Origin: Bacillota bacterium
Lineage (GTDB): Bacteria > Bacillota > Clostridia > Christensenellales > CAG-138
NCBI GenBank assembly: GCA_023435855.1
Contig: JAEZLG010000184.1
Span: 1 to 11,693, forward strand
Reading direction: 5' to 3'
Length of the DNA: 11,693 nucleotides
Of this stretch, positions 6,590-11,693 are shown in pieces. Position numbers and translations under genes: made by a program. How positions within the stretch are numbered: position 1 is the first letter of the stretch; every line of letters starts with the position of its first letter. The notes under the pieces are model-generated. The model was not told the origin of the DNA and did no database searches. It saw nothing but the letters and a program-made list of their open reading frames with translations.

Positions 6590-7584
6590 GACTTTGTCTC
6601 CTCCTTATGCCTGCTCTGCTTGCCCCAGGGAATCCTGCCGGAAAGCTTGCCGTCAAGACGCTCGACGAATCCGCCCAAGCCCTTAGGCGCAAAGATGATG
6701 ATTGCAACAACTGCAGCACCGTAAATTACAAGACGTACGTTGCCGAAGCTGCGTAAAAGTTCCGGTAAAATGGTGAGTGCCATACCGCCCATGATAGCGC
6801 CCGGGATACTGCCGATGCCGCCCACAACCATCATGGCAAGAACCGCAGCTGATTCGCTTCCGGCGAAGGTCTCAGGCGAAATGAAATGTACCTCGTGGGC
6901 ATAAAGTCCGCCTGCAACGCCTGCAAAAAAGTTTGCTACCATGAAGGCAATAAGCTTATAAAGCGTAATGTTCACGCCCATCGCTTCGGCGGCGATGTCG
7001 TTTTCACGGATAGCAAGCATTGCCCTGCCGGGACGTGATGCAATGAGGTTACGCGCAAGGATGATACCGAGCACAAGAACCACGAGCACGATATAATAGT
7101 AGTTGTCATAGCCCTTAAACGAAATACCGAACATTTCGGGGGAGGGGATACCCTTAACACCCTTCGTGCCGCCCGTAAGGGTTGTCCAGTTCACGATCAT
7201 CTGATACACCACTTCACCGAATGCCAATGTAGCCACAGCGAAATACATGCCCTTTAGACGCATCGTAGGAAGACCGAGCAGCATACTCGCAAGTGAGCTG
7301 ACTGCACCGCCTGCAAGGATTGCAAGTCCGATGGGAACATCTAATTGGGATGAAAGCAGCGCGCTTGCGTAAGCACCGATGCCGTAAAATGCAATGTGGC
7401 CTACCGACATCAATCCCGTACAGCCTGAAAGGATGTTCAGACTCAGCGTAAGCAGCGCAAATATCATGGCGAGGTTCGCTACATGCAAAATGTAGTTGTT
7501 TGTAACGATCTGCGGTAATAAAACCGCAAATATCAGCAGCACTGGAAAGCGCGAATATTTATAGACCTTTTGAAATATTGCCAC
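6586..7584 (-). CDS. livM: HAAT-family ABC importer permease LivM
   Basis: Integral membrane subunit pairing with LivH to form the transport channel. The 332 residues are mostly hydrophobic helices, beginning near residue 13 (FPVLLIFAVLLPQIV). The LivM-typical stretch GLMSVGHIAFYGIGAY (57-72), TLTGGTKGV (135-143), and the cytoplasmic coupling loop AIRENDIAAEAMGVN (181-195), which docks on the ATPases, are all visible. PKGLGG near the C-terminus (310-315) is also family-typical. The start is GTG at 7584, with AAGGAAGG upstream, only three bases after the livH stop. A short charged C-terminal tail follows the last helix. Confidence 0.96.
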   Translation of the reverse strand: MAIFQKVYKYSRFPVLLIFAVLLPQIVTNNYILHVANLAMIFALLTLSLNILSGCTGLMSVGHIAFYGIGAYASALLSSQLDVPIGLAILAGGAVSSLASMLLGLPTMRLKGMYFAVATLAFGEVVYQMIVNWTTLTGGTKGVKGIPSPEMFGISFKGYDNYYYIVLVVLVLGIILARNLIASRPGRAMLAIRENDIAAEAMGVNITLYKLIAFMVANFFAGVAGGLYAHEVHFISPETFAGSESAAVLAMMVVGGIGSIPGAIMGGMALTILPELLRSFGNVRLVIYGAAVVAIIIFAPKGLGGFVERLDGKLSGRIPWGKQSRHKEETKS

Positions 7585-7587
7585 CGG

Positions 7588-8460
7588 TTACACCTTCCTT
7601 ATCTCTTTTTTGCCCATGATCCCGGTCGGCTTGAAAATCAACACGAGGAACAGCACGAGGAATGCAATGGCTGACTGCCACGCAGAGGATAGGAACCCGG
7701 CACCTAATGCTTCAAGTACGCCCAGTGAAATACCGCCGATCATGGAACCGCCGTTTGAGCCGATACCACCGAGTAACGCACTTGCAAAGCCCTTGTTACC
7801 CATTGAGGTGCCAAGCGTCGCTATGACGAAGTACACAGGTGCAATAAGCATGCCTGCAAAGCCGCCGATAGCAGAAGCCATGACAAAGGTAAGAGACATA
7901 GAGCGCTTGACGTTAATACCCATGAGTCTAGCGGCTTCTCTGTCCTGCGCGGTAGCGCGCATCGCCTTGCCCATGCGTGTTTTCTTAAGGAATAACGTAA
8001 GCATTATGACGAGTAAAAAGCCGATCACCATGTTCATAAGGTTCTGAGGCACCAAAGTTAAATCCCCTACTTTAAAAGGGTTTTCGCCAAAGATGCTGCG
8101 GAAAGGGAACGGGTCGGCGCCGAAAATGACGCGAATGAGGTTGCGCAGGAAAATACCCACGCCGATGGTGGCGATAAGGCGGCGCTGGTTGCTTGCGGAA
8201 ATAAGCGGACGAAACGCGGCCATTTCCACCAAATACCCTACGATAATGCAGATGAGTATCGCCAAAGGAAACGCAAGAATGAGCGGTAATCCCAGGAAAA
8301 CATGCGTGAACAAAATGGCAAATGCGCCAATCATCACCATATCGCCCTGGGCAAAGTTCAGTACGCCCCATGCGTTGTAAATGAGCACATAACCTATGGC
8401 GATCAGGCCATAAAGGCTGCCCATTGAAATACCTTGTATCAATTGCTGCAGGAAAAACAC
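7588..8460 (-). CDS. livH: HAAT-family ABC importer permease LivH
   Basis: Integral membrane channel subunit partnering LivM. The 290 residues have the characteristic N-terminal pattern QLIQGISMGSLYGLIAIG and WGVLNFAQGD (31-40). The coupling-helix motif RATAQDREAARLMGINV (158-174) and the C-terminal FKPTGIMGKK (276-285) are also present. The start is a GTG at 8460 with AAGGGGAG seven bases upstream. It is separated from livK by 151 bases rich in inverted repeats, unlike the tight spacing of the rest of the operon. The importer class covers leucine, isoleucine and valine but also urea, amides and other small amidated or carboxylated solutes, so the substrate remains inferred. Confidence 0.96.
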   Translation of the reverse strand: MFFLQQLIQGISMGSLYGLIAIGYVLIYNAWGVLNFAQGDMVMIGAFAILFTHVFLGLPLILAFPLAILICIIVGYLVEMAAFRPLISASNQRRLIATIGVGIFLRNLIRVIFGADPFPFRSIFGENPFKVGDLTLVPQNLMNMVIGFLLVIMLTLFLKKTRMGKAMRATAQDREAARLMGINVKRSMSLTFVMASAIGGFAGMLIAPVYFVIATLGTSMGNKGFASALLGGIGSNGGSMIGGISLGVLEALGAGFLSSAWQSAIAFLVLFLVLIFKPTGIMGKKEIRKV

Positions 8461-8476
8461 GGTAGCACTCCCCTTT

Positions 8477-8491
8477 TTACTGAATCAGTAA
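8477..8491. repeat. Palindrome TTACTGA-A-TCAGTAA before livH
   Basis: Perfect 7-bp arms (8477-8483 and 8485-8491) around one central base, ending a few bases upstream of the livH AAGGGGAG. The near-zero loop favours a protein-binding dyad over an RNA hairpin, though neither is shown. Confidence 0.5.
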
Positions 8492-8538
8492 GACAACTCC
8501 AACAAAAAGTATCCCTTGGAAGAAACGCGGCCAAGCCG

Positions 8539-8550
8539 CAACAATTGTTG
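8539..8550. repeat. Palindrome CAACAATTGTTG between livK and livH
   Basis: Perfect 12-base palindrome with no spacer in the livK-livH gap. It has no match to the TGTATACA operators of the regulator. Function unknown. Confidence 0.45.
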
Positions 8551-8571
8551 AAAGCAATAGTAGTATTGGCA

Positions 8572-8592
8572 GGCGGCGGGTTTTCCGCCGCC
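8572..8592 (-). terminator. GC-rich stem-loop after livK (attenuator or mRNA stabiliser)
   Basis: GGCGGCGG (8572-8579) and CCGCCGCC (8585-8592) form a perfect 8-bp, all-GC stem around a 5-base loop, 19 bases past the livK stop. In the transcribed (minus) direction it is followed by TGCCAATAC, not a U-run, so it is not a canonical intrinsic terminator. Placement between an abundant binding-protein gene and its permease genes suggests partial termination or protection of the upstream mRNA from 3' exonucleases. This is inference. Confidence 0.55.
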
Positions 8593-8611
8593 CGCCCGTA
8601 ATGGTTTCAGG

Positions 8612-9832
8612 TTATTTTACAAGCTCGTACGTCTTGTCGCCAATGAGACGAACCATGAGGATTTCGGCACGAACGGCGTCACCGTTGGGTGCCATGGAGA
8701 TGTTACCGGTAGCAAGCTCCATGTTTTGCACGGCAAGGATGCCTTCCATGATCTTGGCGGATTCAAGTTCCGGACCGGCGTACTTGAGGCCTTCAGCCAT
8801 GATTATCATGGAGTCGTAAGCCATAGCGTTGTTGGAATCCGGCATTCTGCCGTATTGTGCTTCAAATGCTTCGATGAACGCGGCCGCCGCGGGGCTTGCC
8901 TGCGTCTTGTCGGAGAAGAAAGTCTGGGAGTTGATGGTACCTAATACCGCATCGCCACCGAGCTCGTAGAGCTTCGCGTTGGTGAGGCCGCCGCCGCCGA
9001 GCAGCTGGCAGTCAATACCCATTTGCCTTGCCTGCTTGGCGATAAGAGCGCCCTGCTGATACATGGTCCACATAATGAGAGCATCTGCGCCGGCTTCTTT
9101 TACTTTCAGAAGCTGCGGGGTAACATCGGTGGCGTTGGCGTCAAAGGCTTCGTTGGCAACAAGCTCTACGCCGTACTTCGCCATTTCATCTACAATCACT
9201 TCCATAGCGCCCGTGCCGTAGTCATCGGACTGGTAGAGGCAAGCGATTTTCTTTGCGCCCATTGTTTCGACAGCGTATTTAACGACAGCGCCTGCCTGAA
9301 GGAGGTCCGAAGCCTGTACGCGTGCAATCCAGGGGTTGCCGAGGTTGGTGACGGCTGCGCCCGAGGAAATGGGGGTGATGTGCGGGATTTCGGCAGCCTG
9401 GCTGACTTCCATGCTCGCAAGCGTGCAGGAGCTGTTGACGGTGCCGATGATGCCGATAACGTTGTCGCTGTGGATCAGCTTATTGACGGCGGAAACGGCT
9501 GTTGCCGGATCCTGCGCGTCATCTTCGATCACGAGCTGGATCGGCCTGCCGTGGATGCCGCCGGCTTCGTTGATTTGCATGGTGGCAAGCTCAACGCCCT
9601 CGACGAGCGTAGCGCCAACCATAGCGGAGTTGCCCGAAAGGGGACCGTAAACGCCGATGAGGATCGGTTCGCCCGAGGCTTCAGTAACGGGAGCTGCGGT
9701 TTCCGAGGTTGCGGGAGCTTCCGTTTGTACGGGTGCGCTTTCCTCGGGAGCATTGGGTTCCTGTGCGGGGGTGCAGGCAGCCAAAGCCAGCGTCATGAGA
9801 AGAGCGAGGGATACGGCTAGGATCTTTTTCAT
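8612..9832 (-). CDS. livK: HAAT-family substrate-binding lipoprotein LivK
   Basis: Extracytoplasmic solute receptor of the importer. Residues 1-19 form a lipoprotein signal (MKK, hydrophobic core, LALAA) followed by Cys20, the lipid anchor. A Pro/Glu/Ala/Thr-rich linker (about 21-54) precedes the Leu/Ile/Val-binding fold, which opens with PILIGVYGPLSGNSAMVG. Ligand-contact regions typical of the family are visible in TVNSSCTLASMEV (131-143) and TPISSGAAVT (152-161), followed by a conserved QSDDYGTGAMEV segment. The length of 406 is normal. An ATG at 9832 with GGGAGG seven bases upstream sets the start. First gene of liv and preceded by paired operators. Leucine-type fold is clear; the true ligand is not, and adjacency to pyr genes leaves room for another solute. 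Confidence 0.95.
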   Translation of the reverse strand: MKKILAVSLALLMTLALAACTPAQEPNAPEESAPVQTEAPATSETAAPVTEASGEPILIGVYGPLSGNSAMVGATLVEGVELATMQINEAGGIHGRPIQLVIEDDAQDPATAVSAVNKLIHSDNVIGIIGTVNSSCTLASMEVSQAAEIPHITPISSGAAVTNLGNPWIARVQASDLLQAGAVVKYAVETMGAKKIACLYQSDDYGTGAMEVIVDEMAKYGVELVANEAFDANATDVTPQLLKVKEAGADALIMWTMYQQGALIAKQARQMGIDCQLLGGGGLTNAKLYELGGDAVLGTINSQTFFSDKTQASPAAAAFIEAFEAQYGRMPDSNNAMAYDSMIIMAEGLKYAGPELESAKIMEGILAVQNMELATGNISMAPNGDAVRAEILMVRLIGDKTYELVK

Positions 9833-9923
9833 TTTTTTCCTCCCAAATATATGTAGTTTCCAAGGGAAATTAATAACGTGTTAAACGGCTCTCAGCCGGG
9901 TGAACAAAGGAATCGGAGTAATT

Positions 9924-9938
9924 GGATACTGTATACAA
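9924..9938. promoter_or_regulatory. Candidate GntR operator, livK-proximal copy
   Basis: GGATACTGTATACAA, with the perfect 8-base dyad TGTATACA at 9930-9937. It is an exact 15-base copy of the site at 9945-9959, 21 bases away (two helical turns). TGTATACA-type dyads are common targets of FCD-family GntR regulators, and such a regulator is encoded immediately upstream. Confidence 0.7.
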
Positions 9939-9959
9939 AAAATGGGATACTGTATACAA
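9930..9959 (-). promoter_or_regulatory. Possible livK promoter formed by the two operator copies
   Basis: On the minus strand TTGTAT (9959-9954) and TATACA (9935-9930) are spaced by 18 bases. The -35 and -10 boxes would then sit inside the distal and proximal operators respectively. Regulator binding would block RNA polymerase directly. The start site would lie near 9923, giving a leader of about 90 bases. Both boxes are imperfect, so this is tentative. Confidence 0.35.
9945..9959. promoter_or_regulatory. Candidate GntR operator, livK-distal copy
   Basis: GGATACTGTATACAA, dyad TGTATACA at 9951-9958, followed by TCC. The 12 bases TGTATACAATCC are shared with the site upstream of the regulator gene at 10923-10934, linking both promoters to the same protein. 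Confidence 0.7.
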
Positions 9960-10097
9960 TCCACGGCGAAGTGGATAATTGCGCTCAGTTTCGCGCAAGT
10001 TTAATGGAGATTTTTTGTCGGGTTTAATGGTAAAGTTCCGCTTACTTTAAGACTAAGCAAGAACAAGAAAGGCGAGGGGGATACGCTTAGAGCGTAG

Positions 10098-10823
10098 TTA
10101 CAACTGTCGTCGCCGAATACTTTTGATGCTTGTAATACAGGCGGACTTTGAATGATCCAGGTGTTCATTAAGCGCCTTTTCAAAAGCGACAGTATCTCGG
10201 TCTTTGAGTGCTTTCCAGATATTGGCATGCTCGTTTATGGCTTCGAACTGCCTCTGGCGTGTAGGAACCGCTGTTTCGCGGATATGGGTTGTGTCGATAT
10301 TGGCAAAGGAACCGGCAAACGAGGTAATGGGGTTGTAGTTTTCCATTTCGAGCAAAAGCCGAATGAGAACCGGTTTTTTTGAGCATTTGACCAAAAGGAG
10401 GTTAAAACGGTCGTGGTTGTTAAAAAATACTGCAAGGTCGTCGTCTTCAAGCGCCTTATAGCAGCGCTCAATGCATACGCGCATTTGTTCAAGTTCGTCA
10501 TCGTTAACGTTTTGTACCGTTGGTTCCACGCTGTAAAGCTGAAGCAGCGCGCGGATGGAGAACACCTGGTCTACCTCGTCCTCCGATAAGTAACCTCGTG
10601 CTGTGGTCCCCTTTTTAGGAGAATGCAGCACCAGCCCATCGCGTTCGAGCATCCTTAAAGCCTCGCGGACAGGCGTACGGCTTATGCCAAATACCTGTGC
10701 ATATGCGGTTTCCACAATGCGTTCGTTGGGTTTGATATCACCGGCGAGGATTGCGTCACGAAGCTGGATATAAACGCGTTCGCGGTCGGACTTTTCGGGG
10801 CTGAGCGGTTGAACGTTGGCCAT
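10098..10823 (-). CDS. GntR-family transcriptional regulator with FCD effector domain
   Basis: Predicted DNA-binding regulator of the adjoining liv operon. Residues 15-72 form the GntR winged helix (YIQLRDAILAGDIKPNERI, then ISRTPVREALRMLERDGLV). Residues about 78-228 form the all-helical FCD effector domain. FCD proteins usually bind a metal through an Asp and three His; here the D-x-x-F-H segment reads HDRFN (137-141), so the Asp and first His are replaced, while His199 (NEHANI) and His221 (NEHLDH) remain. I start at the ATG at 10823 with AAGGAG 12 bases upstream; an upstream in-frame TTG at 10868 lacks a ribosome site. Same orientation as livK, 265 bases upstream of it. TGTATACA sites at both promoters suggest autoregulation. 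Effector unknown; a liv substrate is the natural guess. Confidence 0.94.
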   Translation of the reverse strand: MANVQPLSPEKSDRERVYIQLRDAILAGDIKPNERIVETAYAQVFGISRTPVREALRMLERDGLVLHSPKKGTTARGYLSEDEVDQVFSIRALLQLYSVEPTVQNVNDDELEQMRVCIERCYKALEDDDLAVFFNNHDRFNLLLVKCSKKPVLIRLLLEMENYNPITSFAGSFANIDTTHIRETAVPTRQRQFEAINEHANIWKALKDRDTVAFEKALNEHLDHSKSACITSIKSIRRRQL

Positions 10824-10922
10824 TCCGGACGAAATCTCCTTTTTATCCAGATCGAGGTAGAAGCACAACTTCGCTTAGGAGGGTAAAGAGGAAGATGTTC
10901 GGATTGCATCTAAACGGTATCC

Positions 10923-10934
10923 TGTATACAATCC
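10923..10934. promoter_or_regulatory. Candidate GntR operator upstream of its own gene
   Basis: TGTATACAATCC, identical over 12 bases to the livK-distal site, with dyad TGTATACA at 10923-10930. It lies about 95 bases upstream of the regulator ATG and just downstream of the likely promoter, a roadblock position for autorepression. Confidence 0.65.
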
Positions 10935-10948
10935 TTTGTTTTGATTAA

Positions 10949-10978
10949 TATATACCATAAGACATATATTTGATGCAA
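10949..10978 (-). promoter_or_regulatory. Candidate promoter of the GntR-type regulator
   Basis: On the minus strand, TTGCAT (10978-10973), an 18-base spacer, and TATATA (10954-10949). Transcription would start near 10941, just before the operator at 10934-10923. The surrounding DNA is AT-rich, so other -10 choices are possible. Confidence 0.4.
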
Positions 10979-11181
10979 GCGTTTTGTTTTCAAACTTCAC
11001 AGGTATGATGTGGGAATGGAATCGATTTTGTTGAATAATGGGAGAAAAAGCAGGATTTATAGCGATGTGAGATTTGACCTCAAGGCACGCACTTTTTATG
11101 TTGCGCTTTATTCTATAGCTGAGCTGTATATGCTGTTAGATCGCATCCGAACGATCTCATATAATGCGGTATATCCTTGTG

Positions 11182-11206
11182 AAACGAGCGCCTGTGAAAC
11201 TCGTTT
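11182..11206. repeat. Inverted repeat AAACGAG/CTCGTTT downstream of the flavin reductase
   Basis: Seven-bp perfect arms (11182-11188 and 11200-11206) with an 11-base loop, 20 bases past the flavin reductase stop. In the minus direction it is followed by CACAAGG, with no U-tract. A weak terminator is possible but unproven. A second inverted repeat with 6-bp arms lies at 11138-11157. Confidence 0.35.
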
Positions 11207-11226
11207 AGACAAAAAGATCCTTATAG

Positions 11227-11693
11227 TCATACTTGCTTAAAGCGCTTCTTTGGTTCACCCCATTTTCCCAAAGCTATGCCATCCCAAGAAAAGTATGTGC
11301 CCCCGACCGTGCGCGCAGGACGGAGTATGTTGAGTTTTTCTTCAAAACTGACAGATGCGTCGCACAGCGATTCATCGGCAAGCACATTTCGGATTTTACA
11401 TAGGTAGATATCGGCGTCATTGTCCCAAAACGTCTTATCAACCTCCAACTCGAATGTGAAAGGGCAAATATGGAGTACCGGAACATCGAGCACTTGCCCT
11501 TTTTCAAGGTCGAGAGGAATGGCCATCTTGTCCGCGTCATAACCGGATGTATTGCCTAAATAATCGGCCAGCGGAAGCATTTCTTCCGTGACCAACCCCA
11601 TTGAAAACACGGTGTTTTTGCGTATGTTGTCGCGTGTGCGCTTCTTTTCACAAATCGTCGCCATAACGCCGAGGCCTTCGTTTGCATAATAAC
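11227..11693 (-). CDS. Flavin reductase/flavoredoxin-like FMN-binding protein, C-terminal part; 5' end beyond the right edge
   Basis: The frame stays open through the right edge: beyond the ATG at 11664 it continues upstream as YYANEGLGV with no stop. That ATG has no ribosome site, so it is most likely internal and the gene is 5'-truncated by the window. Recognisable family features are KRTRDNIRKNTVFSMGLVT, the DYLGNTSGYDADK segment that matches the Asp/Tyr-Gly-x-x-SG-x-x-x-DK block of flavin reductase-like split-barrel proteins, and a central VLHICPFTFELEV strand pair. The C-terminus has YFSWDGIALGKWGEP. Such proteins bind FMN and reduce it or serve in electron transfer; the partner is unknown. 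Same strand as the liv/pyr block but separated by 403 gene-free bases, so probably a separate unit. Confidence 0.75.
   Translation of the reverse strand, partial: YYANEGLGVMATICEKKRTRDNIRKNTVFSMGLVTEEMLPLADYLGNTSGYDADKMAIPLDLEKGQVLDVPVLHICPFTFELEVDKTFWDNDADIYLCKIRNVLADESLCDASVSFEEKLNILRPARTVGGTYFSWDGIALGKWGEPKKRFKQV

Larger units (their letters stand above)
8461..8611. other. livK-livH intercistronic region with three inverted repeats
   Basis: This 151-base spacer is the longest inside the liv genes. It holds a GC-rich stem-loop just after livK, a 12-base palindrome, and a 15-base palindrome next to the livH ribosome site (listed separately). No coding frame and no consensus terminator U-tract were found on the transcribed strand. 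Confidence 0.7.
9833..10097 (-). promoter_or_regulatory. livK upstream regulatory region
   Basis: 265 bases without a gene between the GntR-type regulator and livK. The region contains the two operator copies, an inverted repeat ATCCAC/GTGGAT (9959-9964 and 9971-9976) abutting the distal operator, TTGCGC/GCGCAA (9979-9984 and 9993-9998, 8-base loop) downstream of the regulator stop, and CGGCT/AGCCG (9886-9890 and 9894-9898) in the likely livK leader. No riboswitch or T-box pattern was recognised. Confidence 0.6.
10824..11226. other. Gene-free region between the flavin reductase and the GntR regulator
   Basis: 403 bases. The left part carries the regulator's candidate promoter and operator. 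The right part (about 10980-11226) holds two perfect inverted repeats, AGATCG/CGATCT (11138-11143 and 11152-11157) and AAACGAG/CTCGTTT (11182-11188 and 11200-11206), downstream of the flavin reductase stop. A plus-strand open frame from the GTG at 11010 has no ribosome site and runs into the flavin reductase 3' end, so I do not call it a gene. Confidence 0.65.

Noticed and set aside
5963..6724. 253-codon plus-strand open frame across livG and the end of livM
   Set aside because: Antisense to two motif-rich genes and spans their junction; no ribosome site and no domain.
9023..9820. 265-codon plus-strand open frame inside livK
   Set aside because: Antisense to livK, glycine/cysteine-rich by reversal of alanine-rich codons; no independent support.
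9833..9923. T-box or other riboswitch in the livK leader
   Set aside because: No T-box sequence, no terminator with U-tract and only one small stem (CGGCT/AGCCG) is visible.
10895..10948. 17-codon plus-strand frame with AGGAGGG upstream, overlapping the operator
   Set aside because: The ribosome-like sequence is 12 bases away, the peptide has no features, and the bases are explained by the regulator's leader and operator.
11010..11240. Plus-strand open frame of 76 codons in the right intergenic region
   Set aside because: GTG start with no ribosome site, no recognisable domain, and it overlaps the 3' end of the flavin reductase.

Overview
The window looks like chromosome from an anaerobic, low-to-mid GC Firmicutes relative (Clostridia-like). 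The supports are strong AAGGAGG-type ribosome binding sites, GTG starts, a Gram-positive-style lipoprotein binding protein, and a class 1B dihydroorotate dehydrogenase (PyrD plus the iron-sulfur/FAD subunit PyrK). No species can be named from the sequence alone. No tRNA, rRNA, CRISPR array, insertion sequence or phage gene was found.

Layout. Left edge (1-1134, minus): the N-terminal 378 residues of an AMP-forming acyl-CoA/acyl-ACP ligase that continues outside the window. After a 448-base gene-free stretch carrying promoter-like elements, a Sfp-type 4'-phosphopantetheinyl transferase lies divergently (1583-2224, plus). The pair suggests a carrier-protein-dependent acyl pathway further left. 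A bidirectional hairpin (2253-2280) separates it from a long minus-strand block.

The minus-strand block is read right to left: a GntR/FCD regulator (10823-10098), then livK-livH-livM-livG-livF (9832-5095), a complete branched-chain/hydrophobic amino-acid-type (HAAT) ABC importer, then pyrB-pyrK-pyrD (5031-2372) for de novo pyrimidine synthesis. Genes overlap or nearly touch from livH to livF and from pyrK to pyrD. Only 63 bases without a terminator separate livF from pyrB, so importer and pyrimidine genes could share a transcript.

Regulation. Two copies of a 15-base sequence, GGATACTGTATACAA, lie exactly 21 bases apart upstream of livK. A third TGTATACAATCC element lies upstream of the GntR gene. 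These are good candidate operators for that regulator, giving autoregulation plus control of the liv(-pyr) block. A GC-rich hairpin and two perfect palindromes fill the livK-livH gap and may set the binding protein to membrane subunit ratio.

Right edge (11227-11693, minus): the C-terminal part of a flavin reductase/flavoredoxin-like FMN-binding protein whose start lies outside the window.
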